A DNA stretch of 64,000 nucleotides. Origin: Devosia sp. (GTDB taxonomy: Bacteria > Pseudomonadota > Alphaproteobacteria > Rhizobiales > Devosiaceae). Positions within the stretch are counted from its first letter, which is position 1. Every line of letters begins with the position of its first letter. Positions 13,018 to 22,540 of the stretch are shown here, piece after piece. Made by a program: the position numbers and the translations under genes. The notes below the pieces were generated by a model, which ran no database searches, was not told where the DNA came from, and worked only from the letters and a program-made list of their open reading frames with translations. The stretch covers positions 186,001 through 250,000 of the forward strand of contig JADJPS010000005.1 of NCBI GenBank assembly GCA_016713105.1, read 5' to 3'.

Positions 13018-16000
13018 GAACGGTTCCGCGCCGAAGCGGCGCTGGCCCCCCTCAAGACATTCCAGCGACGTACCGTCGATTATGTTTTCGAGCGGCTCTA
13101 CGGCCAGGACGATCCTGTCCGTCAGTTCCTGGTCGCTGATGAGGTCGGCCTCGGCAAGACGATGGTGGCGCGCGGCGTCATCGCTCGCATGATCGAGCAC
13201 CTGTGGGACAGCACTAAGCGGATAGACATCCTCTACATCTGCTCGAACCAGGCGATCGCGGCCCAGAACCTCAACCGCTTGAATGTTCTCGGTCGACGGG
13301 AACTGGCCCTGCCAACCCGCATGACCCTCATTCCCCTCCAGTTGCGGGATCAGGTGGGGCCTCGACGCCAACAAGGTGAACTTCATCAGCCTGACGCCGG
13401 GCACGACCTTTGATCTGCGCTAGGCGACAGGGGTAACGCAGGAGCGCGCCTTGCTGTGCCATCTCCTGCGCGATCTCGTTTCGCGGCCGCGAGGCTTGCA
13501 TAATCTGTTGCAGGTCACCGCCGGCATCGACGGCTGGAATCGCGCCGTCGGCAGTCTCACCCTCGAAGGTGTCGACAAGCGCATCATCGAGCGCTTCCGC
13601 CGCGATGTGCAGGCGGATGGCGATCTCTTCGCGGAACTCGAACGGGTCTGCGACCTCTTCCCGCGCCGCCGGGACGCCTATCCCCCGGAGATGACGCAAC
13701 CGCGCAACAGCCTGGTCGCCCGGCTCCGCGCCAAACTGTCCCATGCCTGCGTGGATGCGCTGCAACCCGACCTGATCATCATGGACGAGTTCCAGCGGTT
13801 CCGGGATCTTCTGCACGGCGACAGCGATGCGGCGATTCTCGCGCGCGAGCTTTTCGAATATTCGGGAGGCGACGGCCATGCCGCCCGCACCCTGTTGCTG
13901 TCGGCTACGCCCTACCGGATGCTCACGCTCGCCGGCGACGAACCTGACGAAGGCGATCACTATCAGGACTTCCTTGAGACCCTGAGCCTCTACGGCCGGG
14001 AAAGAGGGCCAGAGGTGACGGCCACGCTGGCGCGCGAGATGCGCGCCTTTCGAGGCCTCCTGCATGCGCTACCGCAATCGCACGCCTCTGCGGTCGAAAC
14101 CCGCCAGACCATTGAACGGCGCCTGCGTCAGGTGATCGCCCGAACCGAGCGGATCGCATCGACCGTCGAGCGCGACTCCATGATGAGCGAACCCGCCATC
14201 GCCGTTTCGGTCGCACCCGCCGACCTCGCGCAGGCTTCGGCCATGTCGCATGTCGCGCGCTCGCTCGATGCCCCAGAGATCATCGAATACTGGAAGTCCG
14301 CGCCCTACCTGCTCAACTTCATGCGTCACTACAGCCTGAAGCAGCTCTTGATCGCCCAGGCGGAGGCTCCTTCGGCGGCACTCCGCGACGCGATCCAGAC
14401 GGCTCGGCCGACCATGCTCGACCGCGGCGCCATTGACGCCTATGCCCCACTGGAGCCGGCCAACGGGCGGATGCGGGCCATCATGGACGACATCTTCGGC
14501 CAGCACCTCGAACAGAACCTCTGGATACCCGCCGCCATGCCCTATTATGGCGCCGCCCGATCCAGCCCGCCGCCGACCAAGGCGCTGATCTTCTCCTCCT
14601 GGTCCATGGTGCCCGATGCGGTCGCGGCGCTTCTGTCCTATGAAGCCGAACGGCGCATGGGCGTCGGGGAATCCGGTCGGCGCTATTTTGAGCAGCATCG
14701 CCTGCGCCCCTTGCAGTTCAGACAGGATCAGGGCCGGTTGGCGGGGCTGCGCGCCCTTCTGCTGATCTATCCATCACCGGTTTTGGCGAAACTGGCTGAC
14801 CCGCTTGCGGTGTTCACCGAAAGCAAGACGGCTTTGTCGCAGGAGGAGATGCGCGCCGCCATCGCCGACCGGCTCAAGCCCGCCCTCAATGCGTTGCAAC
14901 AAGGGGCGGCCTCACACGAGGAGGCTCACGGCGCTGAATGGGCCGCTCCAGCCGTTGTCGATGAACTGCTGGGCGCGCGGTCCCGTGCCTGGTTGGAAAC
15001 GCCCACCGGCATGCGCGCCCTGGCGAATGAAGATGCTTACCAGGATCATGTCGCAGCGCTGGCGGCAGCCGCGAAGACACGCGACATCGGCACCGTCACC
15101 GATCTGTCGGATCTGCTCGTTGATGTGGCGCTCGGCAGTCCGGCCGTTTGTGCTCTTCGCGCCCTCAAACGGATTGCGCCCGAACTGGCATGGGATGATC
15201 CGCGCCTGCTCAGCGCCGCCGCCGAGGTCGCCTGGGCGTTCCGGGCGCTGTTCAACCAGCATGACGCGGTCGCGTTGCTTCGCCGGGACACTGACGACCA
15301 TTACTGGCGTCGGGTGCTGGGCTATTGCGCCGAGCACAATCTCCAGGCCGTCCTCGACGAATACACCCACTATCTCGTCGATGCCGAAGGTCTCGGCGCT
15401 CGCCCCGCCGAGGAACGTGCCGTCGGCGTCGCGCGCGCCATGGCTTCAGCCTTGGCCATCCGCCCATCGCAGATCGACGTCGATGATGTGCATGTCGATG
15501 ACAAATCTCTCACCATCGGCAAATTCCAGATGCGCGGCCGTTTCGCGATGCGTCTCGCCGACTATAAAGACGAGGACGGCGCCGTCGCCCGGCTCGGAGG
15601 CGTGCGCGATGCGTTCAACTCGCCGTTCCGGCCGTTCGTTCTCGCCACCACGTCGGTTGGCCAGGAGGGGCTGGATTTCCATCCCTATTGCTATCGCGTC
15701 TATCATTGGAACCTGCCGGGCAATCCAGTGGACCTGGAGCAGCGTGAAGGCCGCGTCCATCGCTTCAAGGGCCATGCAGTGCGCCTCAATCTGGCGGAAC
15801 ATCAAAGCGCCGTGGTTCGCGGCAGCGGGCAGGCCCCCGCCGATCCATGGCAGCTCATGTTCGAGCGCGCGCGATCCGAAACGACGGTCGACACCGACCT
15901 CATTCCATATTGGATCTACGAAGGCTCCGTGCGAGTCGAACGACGTGTTCCGATGCTGCCGTTCAGTCGTGAAGTCACGCGGCTCGCTTGGCTCAAACGC

Positions 16001-16153
16001 AGCCTCACGGTTTATCGCCTGGCCTTCGGTCAACCCCGGCAGGACGATCTGCTCGACTACCTGCAAAACCTTGCGGGCGATGGAATGAACGCCAACATTC
16101 TTGGCGATCTGCAAATTCGGCTTGATCCCGAGGTTCCCAGTCCTTCGGCGTGA
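13010..16153 (+). pseudogene. DEAD/SNF2-type helicase of the defence operon, disrupted near N-terminus
   Basis: About 1,047 codons. The N-terminus (MTDERFRAEA) has Walker A VADEVGLGKTMVARG. A frame change near 13355 restores GLDANKVNFISLTPGTTFDL, then an in-frame TAG at 13421 interrupts a conserved stretch (expected LRSATG). The remaining 900 codons, open from a TTG at 13451, carry IIMDEFQRFRD (motif II), LLLSATPYRM (motif III), LIFSSWSM, and TTSVGQEGLDFH with LEQREGRVHRFKGH (motifs V-VI). It is a superfamily 2 ATPase expected to move on double-stranded DNA with the DUF6361 and PLD partners. Last gene of the rightward operon; convergent genes follow after 237 bases in which I see nothing notable. 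Confidence 0.78.
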
Positions 16154-16390
16154 CGCAATCGAGATGACTGGGCACAAATTGGCGGACGTGCCGGTCGGCG
16201 CTTCCGACACGCCCGCCTGCCATTCGCTCATGGAAGGCACACCGCCTCCCATGCGGCTGGACCATATGACGGCCAGCCTGGTGGGCTTCATGCGGGTTCG
16301 CCGCCATTCCCACCGCCATGCTCGATCCGCCCCAATGTGCGGCGTCTCCCATGGTCCCCGCGCTTATCGGGTCCGGGTCCCCAAGTCCAT

Positions 16391-17326
16391 TCAGGCGGCC
16401 GGCAGCTCCGCAACCGAACCCAGCGTGTCGATCTCGGCGATCTTCTGAAACTCGCTGAGATAGTCCTGCTGATGGGTCGCCAACCAACGGACCACGCGAT
16501 TGTTCGCAAGGAGCTTGGCGACGTATCCGCGCGCGACGGTCAAATGCAGATTGTCGATGCCGTAGGTTTCCTCGACCGACTTCACCTGCGTCTGGAGCGC
16601 CGCCAGTTCCCGCTCCATCCGGGCGATCTGTTGACCCGAGGGCGTCGGCTTGCCGCCGCCCTTTCCCCTCTTGGTGGCGGCAAGCTGGTTTTCGGATGTC
16701 GCCGCGCGCAACGCACGGGCAAACATGACCGTGAAATTGTTCTGGCCGATCATCAGATCGGCGGCCTCGATCTGCCGCACGGCCGTCATCTGACGCAGAA
16801 TGTCGAACACCTTCATCGAGCAAGGTGTGTCCTTCAGCATCTCGGCCGCCTCGGGGCTGATCCCTTCGAGAAGCCGGAAACGCCGCAGCACGGACTCGAC
16901 CTGAAGGTTTCAGGCCGCGGCGATGTCGGCGGATGACACGCCTCGATCCATCGCGCGCGCAATCATCCGGTGCTCCTGGATCGGCGGGATGCGATTGACG
17001 CGCTTGTTGTAGGTATAGGTGTCGTCGTCCGCTGCGAGCAGGCACTCGACCTCGGCGATGCCGAGTTCCTTCAGCGCCTCAAGCCGCAGATGACCATCGA
17101 GGAGAAACCAGGTTCCGACATTCTTTTCGTCTGCCAAGACGACGGGCGCTTCGATCAGACCGATCGCTTTGATCGAACTCAGCACCTGCGAATAGGACCG
17201 GCTTGCCCGGGCGCCATCCGGCAACGCCTTGAGCGGAATGATCGCCGCGACGGGAATCGTCAGAAAATCGCGGTCGAAGCCAAAATGGATGCGGCCGTCA
17301 TCCTGATCCTTCGGTTCTTCAGTCAT
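16391..17326 (-). pseudogene. ParB/RepB-like partition protein (second copy), in-frame TGA
   Basis: A 311-codon gene. The N-terminal ParB domain (DFLTIPVAAIIPLKALP, FLLDGHLRLEALKELG, PPIQEHRMIARAMDRG) is followed by a RepB C-terminal-type region (LRRFRLLEGISPEAAEMLKD onward) rich in helices. A TGA at 16910-16912 splits it. Restoring one C and removing one A nearby would read ALNLQVES, a natural join, so the stop may come from two compensating homopolymer errors. The start ATG at 17326 overlaps the end of the upstream ParB gene. The pair following a serine recombinase is a recurrent cassette on alphaproteobacterial islands; I infer a role in maintenance or regulation, not shown. Confidence 0.72.
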
Positions 17327-18225
17327 GATCGTCTCCCGACACACGGGCCTGGAGCGCGCGTGGCATGGTCGCCAACCCCTCCGCCCTCAACAGATTGATG
17401 AAACCGTCATTGCCGAGCAGATCCTTCAGCGCCTCGACGACGAACAGCAGCCGGGTCTGCGTGAAATCCGACTTCTTGACCAGCAGACGCTGCTTTTCCG
17501 CCTCACGCTGATAGACCTGCATGAGATCGGCGGCCGTCATTCGACGGACCCCGGTGCTCTTTCCGACCCAACCGCCCGGCGGGCAAACCTCCCTTCCGTT
17601 GGCTTCGCATCCGCATTTCCAGCAGACGTCGGACCGCGGCGAGTTTCTTGCCCCGAAGCTTGCCGGTCTCATAGGCGTCGAGGAGCAGGTTCTGCGCCTC
17701 TTCCGTTTCGGCTTTGGAAATCTCCATTGCCAAGGTGATCGGAATGAGCCCGGTTTCGACGGCGGACACCAGCCGTTCCTCGCCACGCTCGAGTAGCGAC
17801 GCAATCATGTTCACCCAGGATGCCCCGACACCGATCTTCTCCGCGATGGCAGCATCGTTGAAACCGCGAGATCGTAGCGCGCCGATCTCCTTCATGAGGT
17901 CGATGGGCCGCGGGGTGCGCCGGGCGATATTCTCGACCAGGCTCATGACGAGGCACTCGCTCTCGCTGGCCTCGATCACCACGGCCGGAATCTCCGTCTG
18001 ACCCAGCATCTGGAAGACTTCCAGCCGGCCTTCGCCACAGACGAGATCGTATCTCGGCCCCCCGGCGCCATCGCGGCGGCTCACCGTGATCGGCCTCTTC
18101 AAGCCGATGGCTTCGATGTTGTTCACGATCTCCCGATGCTGGCGCTTGTTGCGCGCGCGTGGGTTCAGAACCGTAATCCGGGAGATAGGGATCATTTCGA
18201 TCTTGTTCGGTCGAACAGCAGGCAT
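17319..18225 (-). pseudogene. ParB/RepB-like partition protein (first copy), one frameshift
   Basis: About 302 codons. The N-terminal ParB domain is clear: MIPISRITVLNPRARNKRQH, DLVCGEGRLEVFQMLGQ and VMSLVENIARR (arginine-rich CTPase-type patch), then a helix-turn-helix at GFNDAAIAEKIGVGASWVNM. A frame change near 17595 leads into the C-terminal helix bundle (MTAADLMQVYQREAEKQ). The ATG overlaps the recombinase stop (TGATG) and the end overlaps the next ParB gene, so the three genes form one operon. No replication gene accompanies them, so the proteins do not mark an intact plasmid replicon here. Confidence 0.75.
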
Positions 18226-19797
18226 CAGGCGACCTCCCCAAGAGGAACAGGCGCGGCGATGTCATAGAGAAGCTCAAGGTCGTCGAAGCGGTAGGCATCG
18301 AGCGCGAGCGCATTCTCCTCTCCTAGCCGCAGCTTTTCGGAGAGCATGTCAATGCGAGGGAACAGATAGAAGTCGAACGGCGCGCGATTGGCGCTATCCA
18401 TCCGCGCGACAATCGTGATGTCAGGCGCAAGCGAGGTATCGAAGTGCAGGTTCCACCGAAGGAGCCCGGTCGGCGTCTCGACGCACCGCGCGATCACCAA
18501 CGAGACGCTGAACTCACCGTTGACGACTATCCGGTCGGCCTCGAGATCCTGCCAGGCATCGCTGCCCGTTGCCCGCAATCCGTCGAGCACCTCACGAAGA
18601 ATACCGGGATGGAGCTTTCGCAGTTCGCGGTTGATTTCAACGTAGCGGTAATCGCGATCCGGTGTGAAGCCCACGAGACCGTAGGCGCGAAGCAGGCTGC
18701 CAAAGCGGGAGTTGTAGGCGCTGCTGGACGGCATCCCATCGGATTCGTCGATGACGATGCCGGAGAGCAAACCTTTTTGCTGATAAAGCTTCCTCAGAGA
18801 TTGCAGCATCTCCTCGTCGCTCAGGCGGAAGGAGCGCGCGCCGATGATGGTCCTTGCCGCCTCGAACAGCTCGCGCTCGACGACGGCCGCGAAAGCATCC
18901 TGCGCCCTGATCCACATACCGGGATTGTTCCGGACACGCTTCTTCTTCAGCTTGAAGGAGCGGCGGTTCCACACGTTGTCGCCGACATATTTCTCGTTGA
19001 TGAGAATCTGGTGAACGGTTCCCCTGGTCCAGGGTCGCCCAAGGTCGGTGGAAATACCCCGCCTGTTGAGATCGACCGCGATCTCGCTCTCGCTATATCC
19101 TTGATGGACGAATGCCCTATAGATCTCGCGAACCAGATCGACTTCCTCGGCGGGACCGAGTGTCAGGATTACGCGGTCAGTCTGGAGACTCTTCTGCTCG
19201 CCGCGTTCAAGACATCCCTTGATAGCGCCGTGCTCATCGATCAGGCGTCCGCCGTAGTCCAAAGCCCGCCGGGCCCCCTGACGATACCCTTTCTCGATCA
19301 GGCGCCCCTGGCCGGCGAAAACCTTGACCGAAAGTTCACGGCTATATTCCCCGGCCATGGCGCGCTTCACGCCCTTGATGATGGCCGCGATCGGGCTTGC
19401 CGTCATTCTCGAATTGTTCGGCGCAGTATTGGACGCGAACGCCAGCGCGCTTGCAGATATATTCGTAGTAGGCGCTTTCGTCGGTGTCCTGGAAGCGCCC
19501 CCAGCGGCTCACGTCGTAGACGAGGATCATCTCAAAGTCGGCTCGGCCTTCCACGACGTCCGCGATCAGCCGCTTGAACGCATCACGACCATCGACGCTG
19601 AGCCCGCTCTTTCCTTCGTCGGCGTAGGTACAGACGATCTCGATTCCGCGCGCCTCGGCATAGTGCTTGATCGCGTCGGATTGGTTTTCCGTCGAATACT
19701 TCTGATGATCCGTCGACATGCGGACGTATTCGGCAGCCCGAAGAGGACGTTCGGGCTGCTCTGACCGATCATTATCGTAATCTCTCCGGCTCATCAC
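18225..19797 (-). pseudogene. Large serine recombinase, frameshifted
   Basis: About 524 codons. The N-terminal resolvase domain has the catalytic serine in YVRMSTDHQKYSTENQ and the DVSRWGRFQD block. One extra base near 19397 breaks the frame just before SPIAAIIKGVKRAMAGEYSR. The following recombinase domain (GYSESEIAVDLNRRGI, TRGTVHQILINEKYVGDNVW) is typical of invertase/transposon-type serine recombinases. Between KGYRQG and LIDEHG the residues read ARRALDYGGR, whereas another frame gives the family-like GGPAGFGLRR, so two compensating indels are hidden there. It heads the recombinase-ParB-ParB operon. Its target is unknown; an inverted repeat lies just upstream at 19819-19849. Confidence 0.78.
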
Positions 19798-19818
19798 ATT
19801 ACGCCCTCGCTAACTTGC

Positions 19819-19849
19819 CTGCGGCGGTCCGGGCGACCTACCGCCGCAG
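19819..19849. repeat. 10-bp inverted repeat between divergent island genes
   Basis: CTGCGGCGGT (19819-19828) and ACCGCCGCAG (19840-19849) form a perfect inverted repeat with an 11-base centre, between the recombinase start (minus) and the helix-turn-helix gene (plus). A second, 7-bp repeat (CTCCGCA / TGCGGAG) lies at 19873-19902. Either could be an operator for the divergent promoters or a recombinase site. The function is not determinable from sequence. Confidence 0.45.
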
Positions 19850-19912
19850 CGCCTGACGGGCCACTGCCGCCACTCCGCACGGAAAACAGTTTAGCTGCGG
19901 AGAAAACGGAAG

Positions 19913-20542
19913 ATGTTGCCGAAAACGGGCAGGAAATTACCCCTATGGACAGGCGTTCTTGGCGGACGCGACACCTACGCGCGGACCATCGCCGAGCTGC
20001 TACGCAAAGAGCATGGCGACAGTCGCCGCGCGATTAAGCAGCTCATGCGCCAGACGGACGCAAGCGAGCGAACCGTCAAGCACTGGCTCTCAGGCCAGCA
20101 CGGGCCAGACAGCGTCTATTTCCTGCGGCTGGTGGTCTCGTCCCCAGTCATCAGGGCCTTCGTTCTCGGCCTGGTCGATGGGCCGGCAGCCATCCCGTTG
20201 ACCGGCCCAGTGGATCGCATTTCCCTGGCCAGAGCCCGTGAAGCCTATGCTGCCGGGGAAGCCGCAGGGGGACGATCGGCAACGGGCGCGCGGAAAAATG
20301 TCCCTGAACGTGTCCCTGAACGCGACCCTATAAATGTCCCTGATCGAGCAGAACTCAACGAGCGGCAACACTGGTTTCTCGACCGAGTCGGGGAAGGCCG
20401 AAGTGACGCACGGGATATTGCGGCGGTGTGGGCAGTCAGCCTGAAAACTGCGCGTCGGGACATCGCCGCGCTCAAGGTGGCAGGTCTCATATGCTACGTC
20501 GGCTCACGCCGGAAGGGCCGGTATCGACGATCATCCAAATGA
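19913..20542 (+). CDS. Helix-turn-helix hypothetical protein of the island
   Basis: An intact 209-residue protein. The N-terminal part (RRAIKQLMRQTDASERTVKHWLSGQHG) resembles a helix-turn-helix. The C-terminal 60 residues (ERQHWFLDRVGEGRSDARD, SLKTARRDIAALKVAGL, GSRRKGRYRR) look like a DeoR/Fic-type winged helix. A linker holds a short degenerate repeat, seen as tandem GTCCCTGAACG-like units at 20299-20345. It faces away from the recombinase operon across a 115-base gap with two inverted repeats, which suggests it may regulate the element's integration or maintenance genes. I do not recognise a named family with certainty. Confidence 0.6.
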   Translation: MLPKTGRKLPLWTGVLGGRDTYARTIAELLRKEHGDSRRAIKQLMRQTDASERTVKHWLSGQHGPDSVYFLRLVVSSPVIRAFVLGLVDGPAAIPLTGPVDRISLARAREAYAAGEAAGGRSATGARKNVPERVPERDPINVPDRAELNERQHWFLDRVGEGRSDARDIAAVWAVSLKTARRDIAALKVAGLICYVGSRRKGRYRRSSK

Positions 20543-20698
20543 ACCGATTGGGCGTCTGGCTGGGCGCGGCGATGGCCGCGCCTTATCCGATATGCACGCC
20601 AGAGCGCGATACCGTTCTACGCCCCTTAATCCGGGCTTTCTTTCAACGTCGTCTATCGACTTCTATCCGTCGAACCCAATGGCTGACGGAGTCCTCTG

Positions 20699-20983
20699 AT
20701 GAAATCACAAGAACCTCCCGCCGTGACACGGACCATCCGGCGGCATGAGCTTCGGCAAATCGTCCCGTTGGCCGACACGACCATCTACGACATGGAGCAG
20801 CGCGGTGAATTTCCACAGCGCTTCTACCTCACATCCCGGTGCGTGGTCTGGGATCTTTCCGAGGTCGAAGCCTGGCTGGAGGAACGGCGCCGCGCCTCAC
20901 GCGCGAAAACCGTGAAACGCGCGCCTATGCCCGATGTCCAGCTTCGCAAGACCCGCCCCATCAAACATCCGGCGCGGGCGTAA
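20699..20983 (+). CDS. AlpA-family excisionase-like regulator
   Basis: A 94-residue protein with the AlpA/MerR-like layout: IRRHELRQIVPLADTTIYDMEQRGEFP, then YLTSRCVVWDLSEVEAWLEER. This is a small DNA-binding fold common beside tyrosine integrases, where it acts as an excisionase or an activator of the integrase. A basic tail (KTVKRAPMP onward) follows. It converges on the integrase gene and overlaps its 3' end by 23 bases, so the two may interfere transcriptionally. In the 156 bases before it I see no clear regulatory element. Confidence 0.75.
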   Translation: MKSQEPPAVTRTIRRHELRQIVPLADTTIYDMEQRGEFPQRFYLTSRCVVWDLSEVEAWLEERRRASRAKTVKRAPMPDVQLRKTRPIKHPARA

Positions 20984-22217
20984 GCAGGTCCATCGTCGGC
21001 GGATAAAGGGTCGGCGTGTATTTCTCCCCCACGACCCAAGCGTCCACCAGGTTGGACCATTCCTGCATCATGTGTCGGCGCTGGTGCTCATATTCGGCTT
21101 TGTTGTAGATGCCCCGTGAGGATCGTCCATCCTCGTGCGCCAGGCACTTCTCGATCCAGTCGCTGTTGAAGCCCAGCTCGTTCAGCAGGGTCGAGCCGGT
21201 GCGTCGGAGATCGTGAACCGTAAAGGACGCCAGCGGCATTCCTTCCTTCTTGGCCCGCGCCACCACCGCCGTCGTGACCCGATTGAACGTGGCCCGCGAC
21301 ATCGGCGCGTCAGCGTCGTAGCGCGACGGCAGGACGTATTTCGAGTTACCGGCGCAGGTCTTGAGAGCGATGAAGATGTCGAGCATTTGCTGCGATAGAT
21401 AGACGTTGTGCGCCTTCGAGCGCTTCATTCGCTCCTTGGGGATCGACCAGACGGCATTCTCAAAATCGACCTCGTCCCAGACTGCATCCTGCAATTCGCT
21501 CTTTCGCACCATCGAGAGCAGGATCAGCTTTATCCCGAGACGGATCGTCGGCAGCGTCGGGACATGCTCAAGCTGTCCGAGCATGATGCGGATCTCAGCG
21601 GGAGATAGCGACCTGTCCTTCGGCACGAAGGTCGCGATCGACGCTGGGCCAACCTCGTCGGCCGGGTTGGCGACCTTCTCCCCGTGCAGGATGGCGAAGG
21701 CGAAAACCAGCTTCACGATGTCCCTGACATGGACCGCTGTTGCCGGTGCCCCGCGTTCCTTCACCTTCGCGCACACCCCACGCAGATCCTCTGGTAGGAT
21801 CTCGGTTAGCAGTCGATTGCGAAACGCCGGGAGGATGTCGCGCTCGAAGATCGACCGCCGCATCGCGCGTGTACTGTCCGCCATCCTCGCTTCCTGAAGC
21901 CAGCGTTCACCGAACTGGCCGAAGCTCTTGGCTTCCTTGATCCGCCGCTTCTCGCGCTGCTTTTCCTGCGCCGGCAAGCGCCCCTCCGGAAATCGCGCGG
22001 CTCGCATCGATCACCTTCTCACGCGCCCGGGCCAGAGACAGGCCCGCCGGGCCGTAGCGCCCAACGTCAAGGTCTCCCGGCGCCCGTTGAGCCGGTAGTC
22101 CAGGCGGAACACGATTGAACCTGAAGGTTGGACCACGACATACATACCGTCACGGTCCACGATCTTGTATAATTTATCTTTTGGTTTCAGTGCCTTGATG
22201 GCGGCGTCGGTCAGCAT
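20961..22217 (-). pseudogene. Tyrosine integrase (DUF4102/P4-like), frameshifted
   Basis: About 418 codons, the usual length. The N-terminus (MLTDAAIKALKPKDKLYKIV, VFRLDYRLNGRRETLTLG) is the DUF4102 arm-binding domain. A missing base near 22057 breaks the expected LGRYGPAGLSLARARE, and a second change near 22000 restores frame before PAQEKQREKRR. The core-binding and catalytic domains follow: arginine in SMVRKSELQDAVWDEVDF, HDLRRTGSTLL, and LAHEDGRSSRGIYNKAEY with the likely nucleophilic tyrosine. It points away from guaA; its start is 312 bases from the guaA stop. It is the likely enzyme that inserted the island at guaA. As read it is inactive. Confidence 0.82.
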
Positions 22218-22259
22218 CTACACCCTCCAGATCGGTCAAAAAATGCCGGAGAGCCCAAT

Positions 22260-22415
22260 TATACCGTCAGGCCAAAATTTGGCCTCCTGATTGATATTTA
22301 TTCAGCAATTACAGTCATTTAAGCTAAAATATACCGTCAGAAGCTCTCTTGCCCTGACGGTATATGCGATTTTCGGTTGAGACAAGACGCGCCATACCGC
22401 CAGCCATACCGTCAA
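22260..22415. repeat. Cluster of ATACCGTCAG repeats, probable integrase arm sites
   Basis: The decamer ATACCGTCAG occurs at 22261-22270 and 22331-22340, inverted at 22354-22363, with one mismatch at 22394-22403 and with its last base changed at 22406-22415. They lie in the AT-rich gap between the integrase start and the guaA end. Repeated short sites in direct and inverted orientation beside an attachment core are what arm-type integrase or excisionase sites look like. A separate perfect palindrome, GGCCAAA-A-TTTGGCC, lies at 22270-22284. Confidence 0.6.
22329..22365. other. 12-bp-stem inverted repeat upstream of integrase
   Basis: ATATACCGTCAG (22329-22340) and CTGACGGTATAT (22354-22365) form a perfect 12-bp inverted repeat around a 13-base centre. 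It contains two of the five decamer repeats, so it may be a paired protein-binding site or an RNA hairpin in the integrase leader. There is no U-tract, so a terminator is less likely. Confidence 0.5.
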
Positions 22416-22528
22416 ACAGGAGGCTAACCCGGCGATAGATACCGAAAGTCTCAGAGAGATTTCTTCAGCATTTTCATTGGCTTATATCGTATTGTGGCGT
22501 GATTTCGGATACGCTCGGAGGGGCAAAA

Positions 22529-22540
22529 ATTATTCCCACT
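22529..22540. repeat. guaA: Proximal attachment core at guaA 3' end
   Basis: ATTATTCCCACT spans the guaA stop codon (TTA on this strand at 22530-22532) and the codons for the C-terminal Trp-Glu. It matches 3820-3831 exactly in direct orientation. The 3' end of guaA is an established integration site for islands with tyrosine integrases, and one lies next to this copy. Confidence 0.6.

Noticed and set aside
14805..16088. 427-codon second-frame open reading within the defence helicase
   Set aside because: The overlapping 900-codon frame carries the helicase motifs; this one is a shadow rich in Ser/Arg/Pro.
16391..18225. An integrated plasmid replicon, suggested by the two ParB/RepB-like genes
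   Set aside because: No repA, repC, ParA-type ATPase or origin-like repeats are present; the pair belongs with the serine recombinase.
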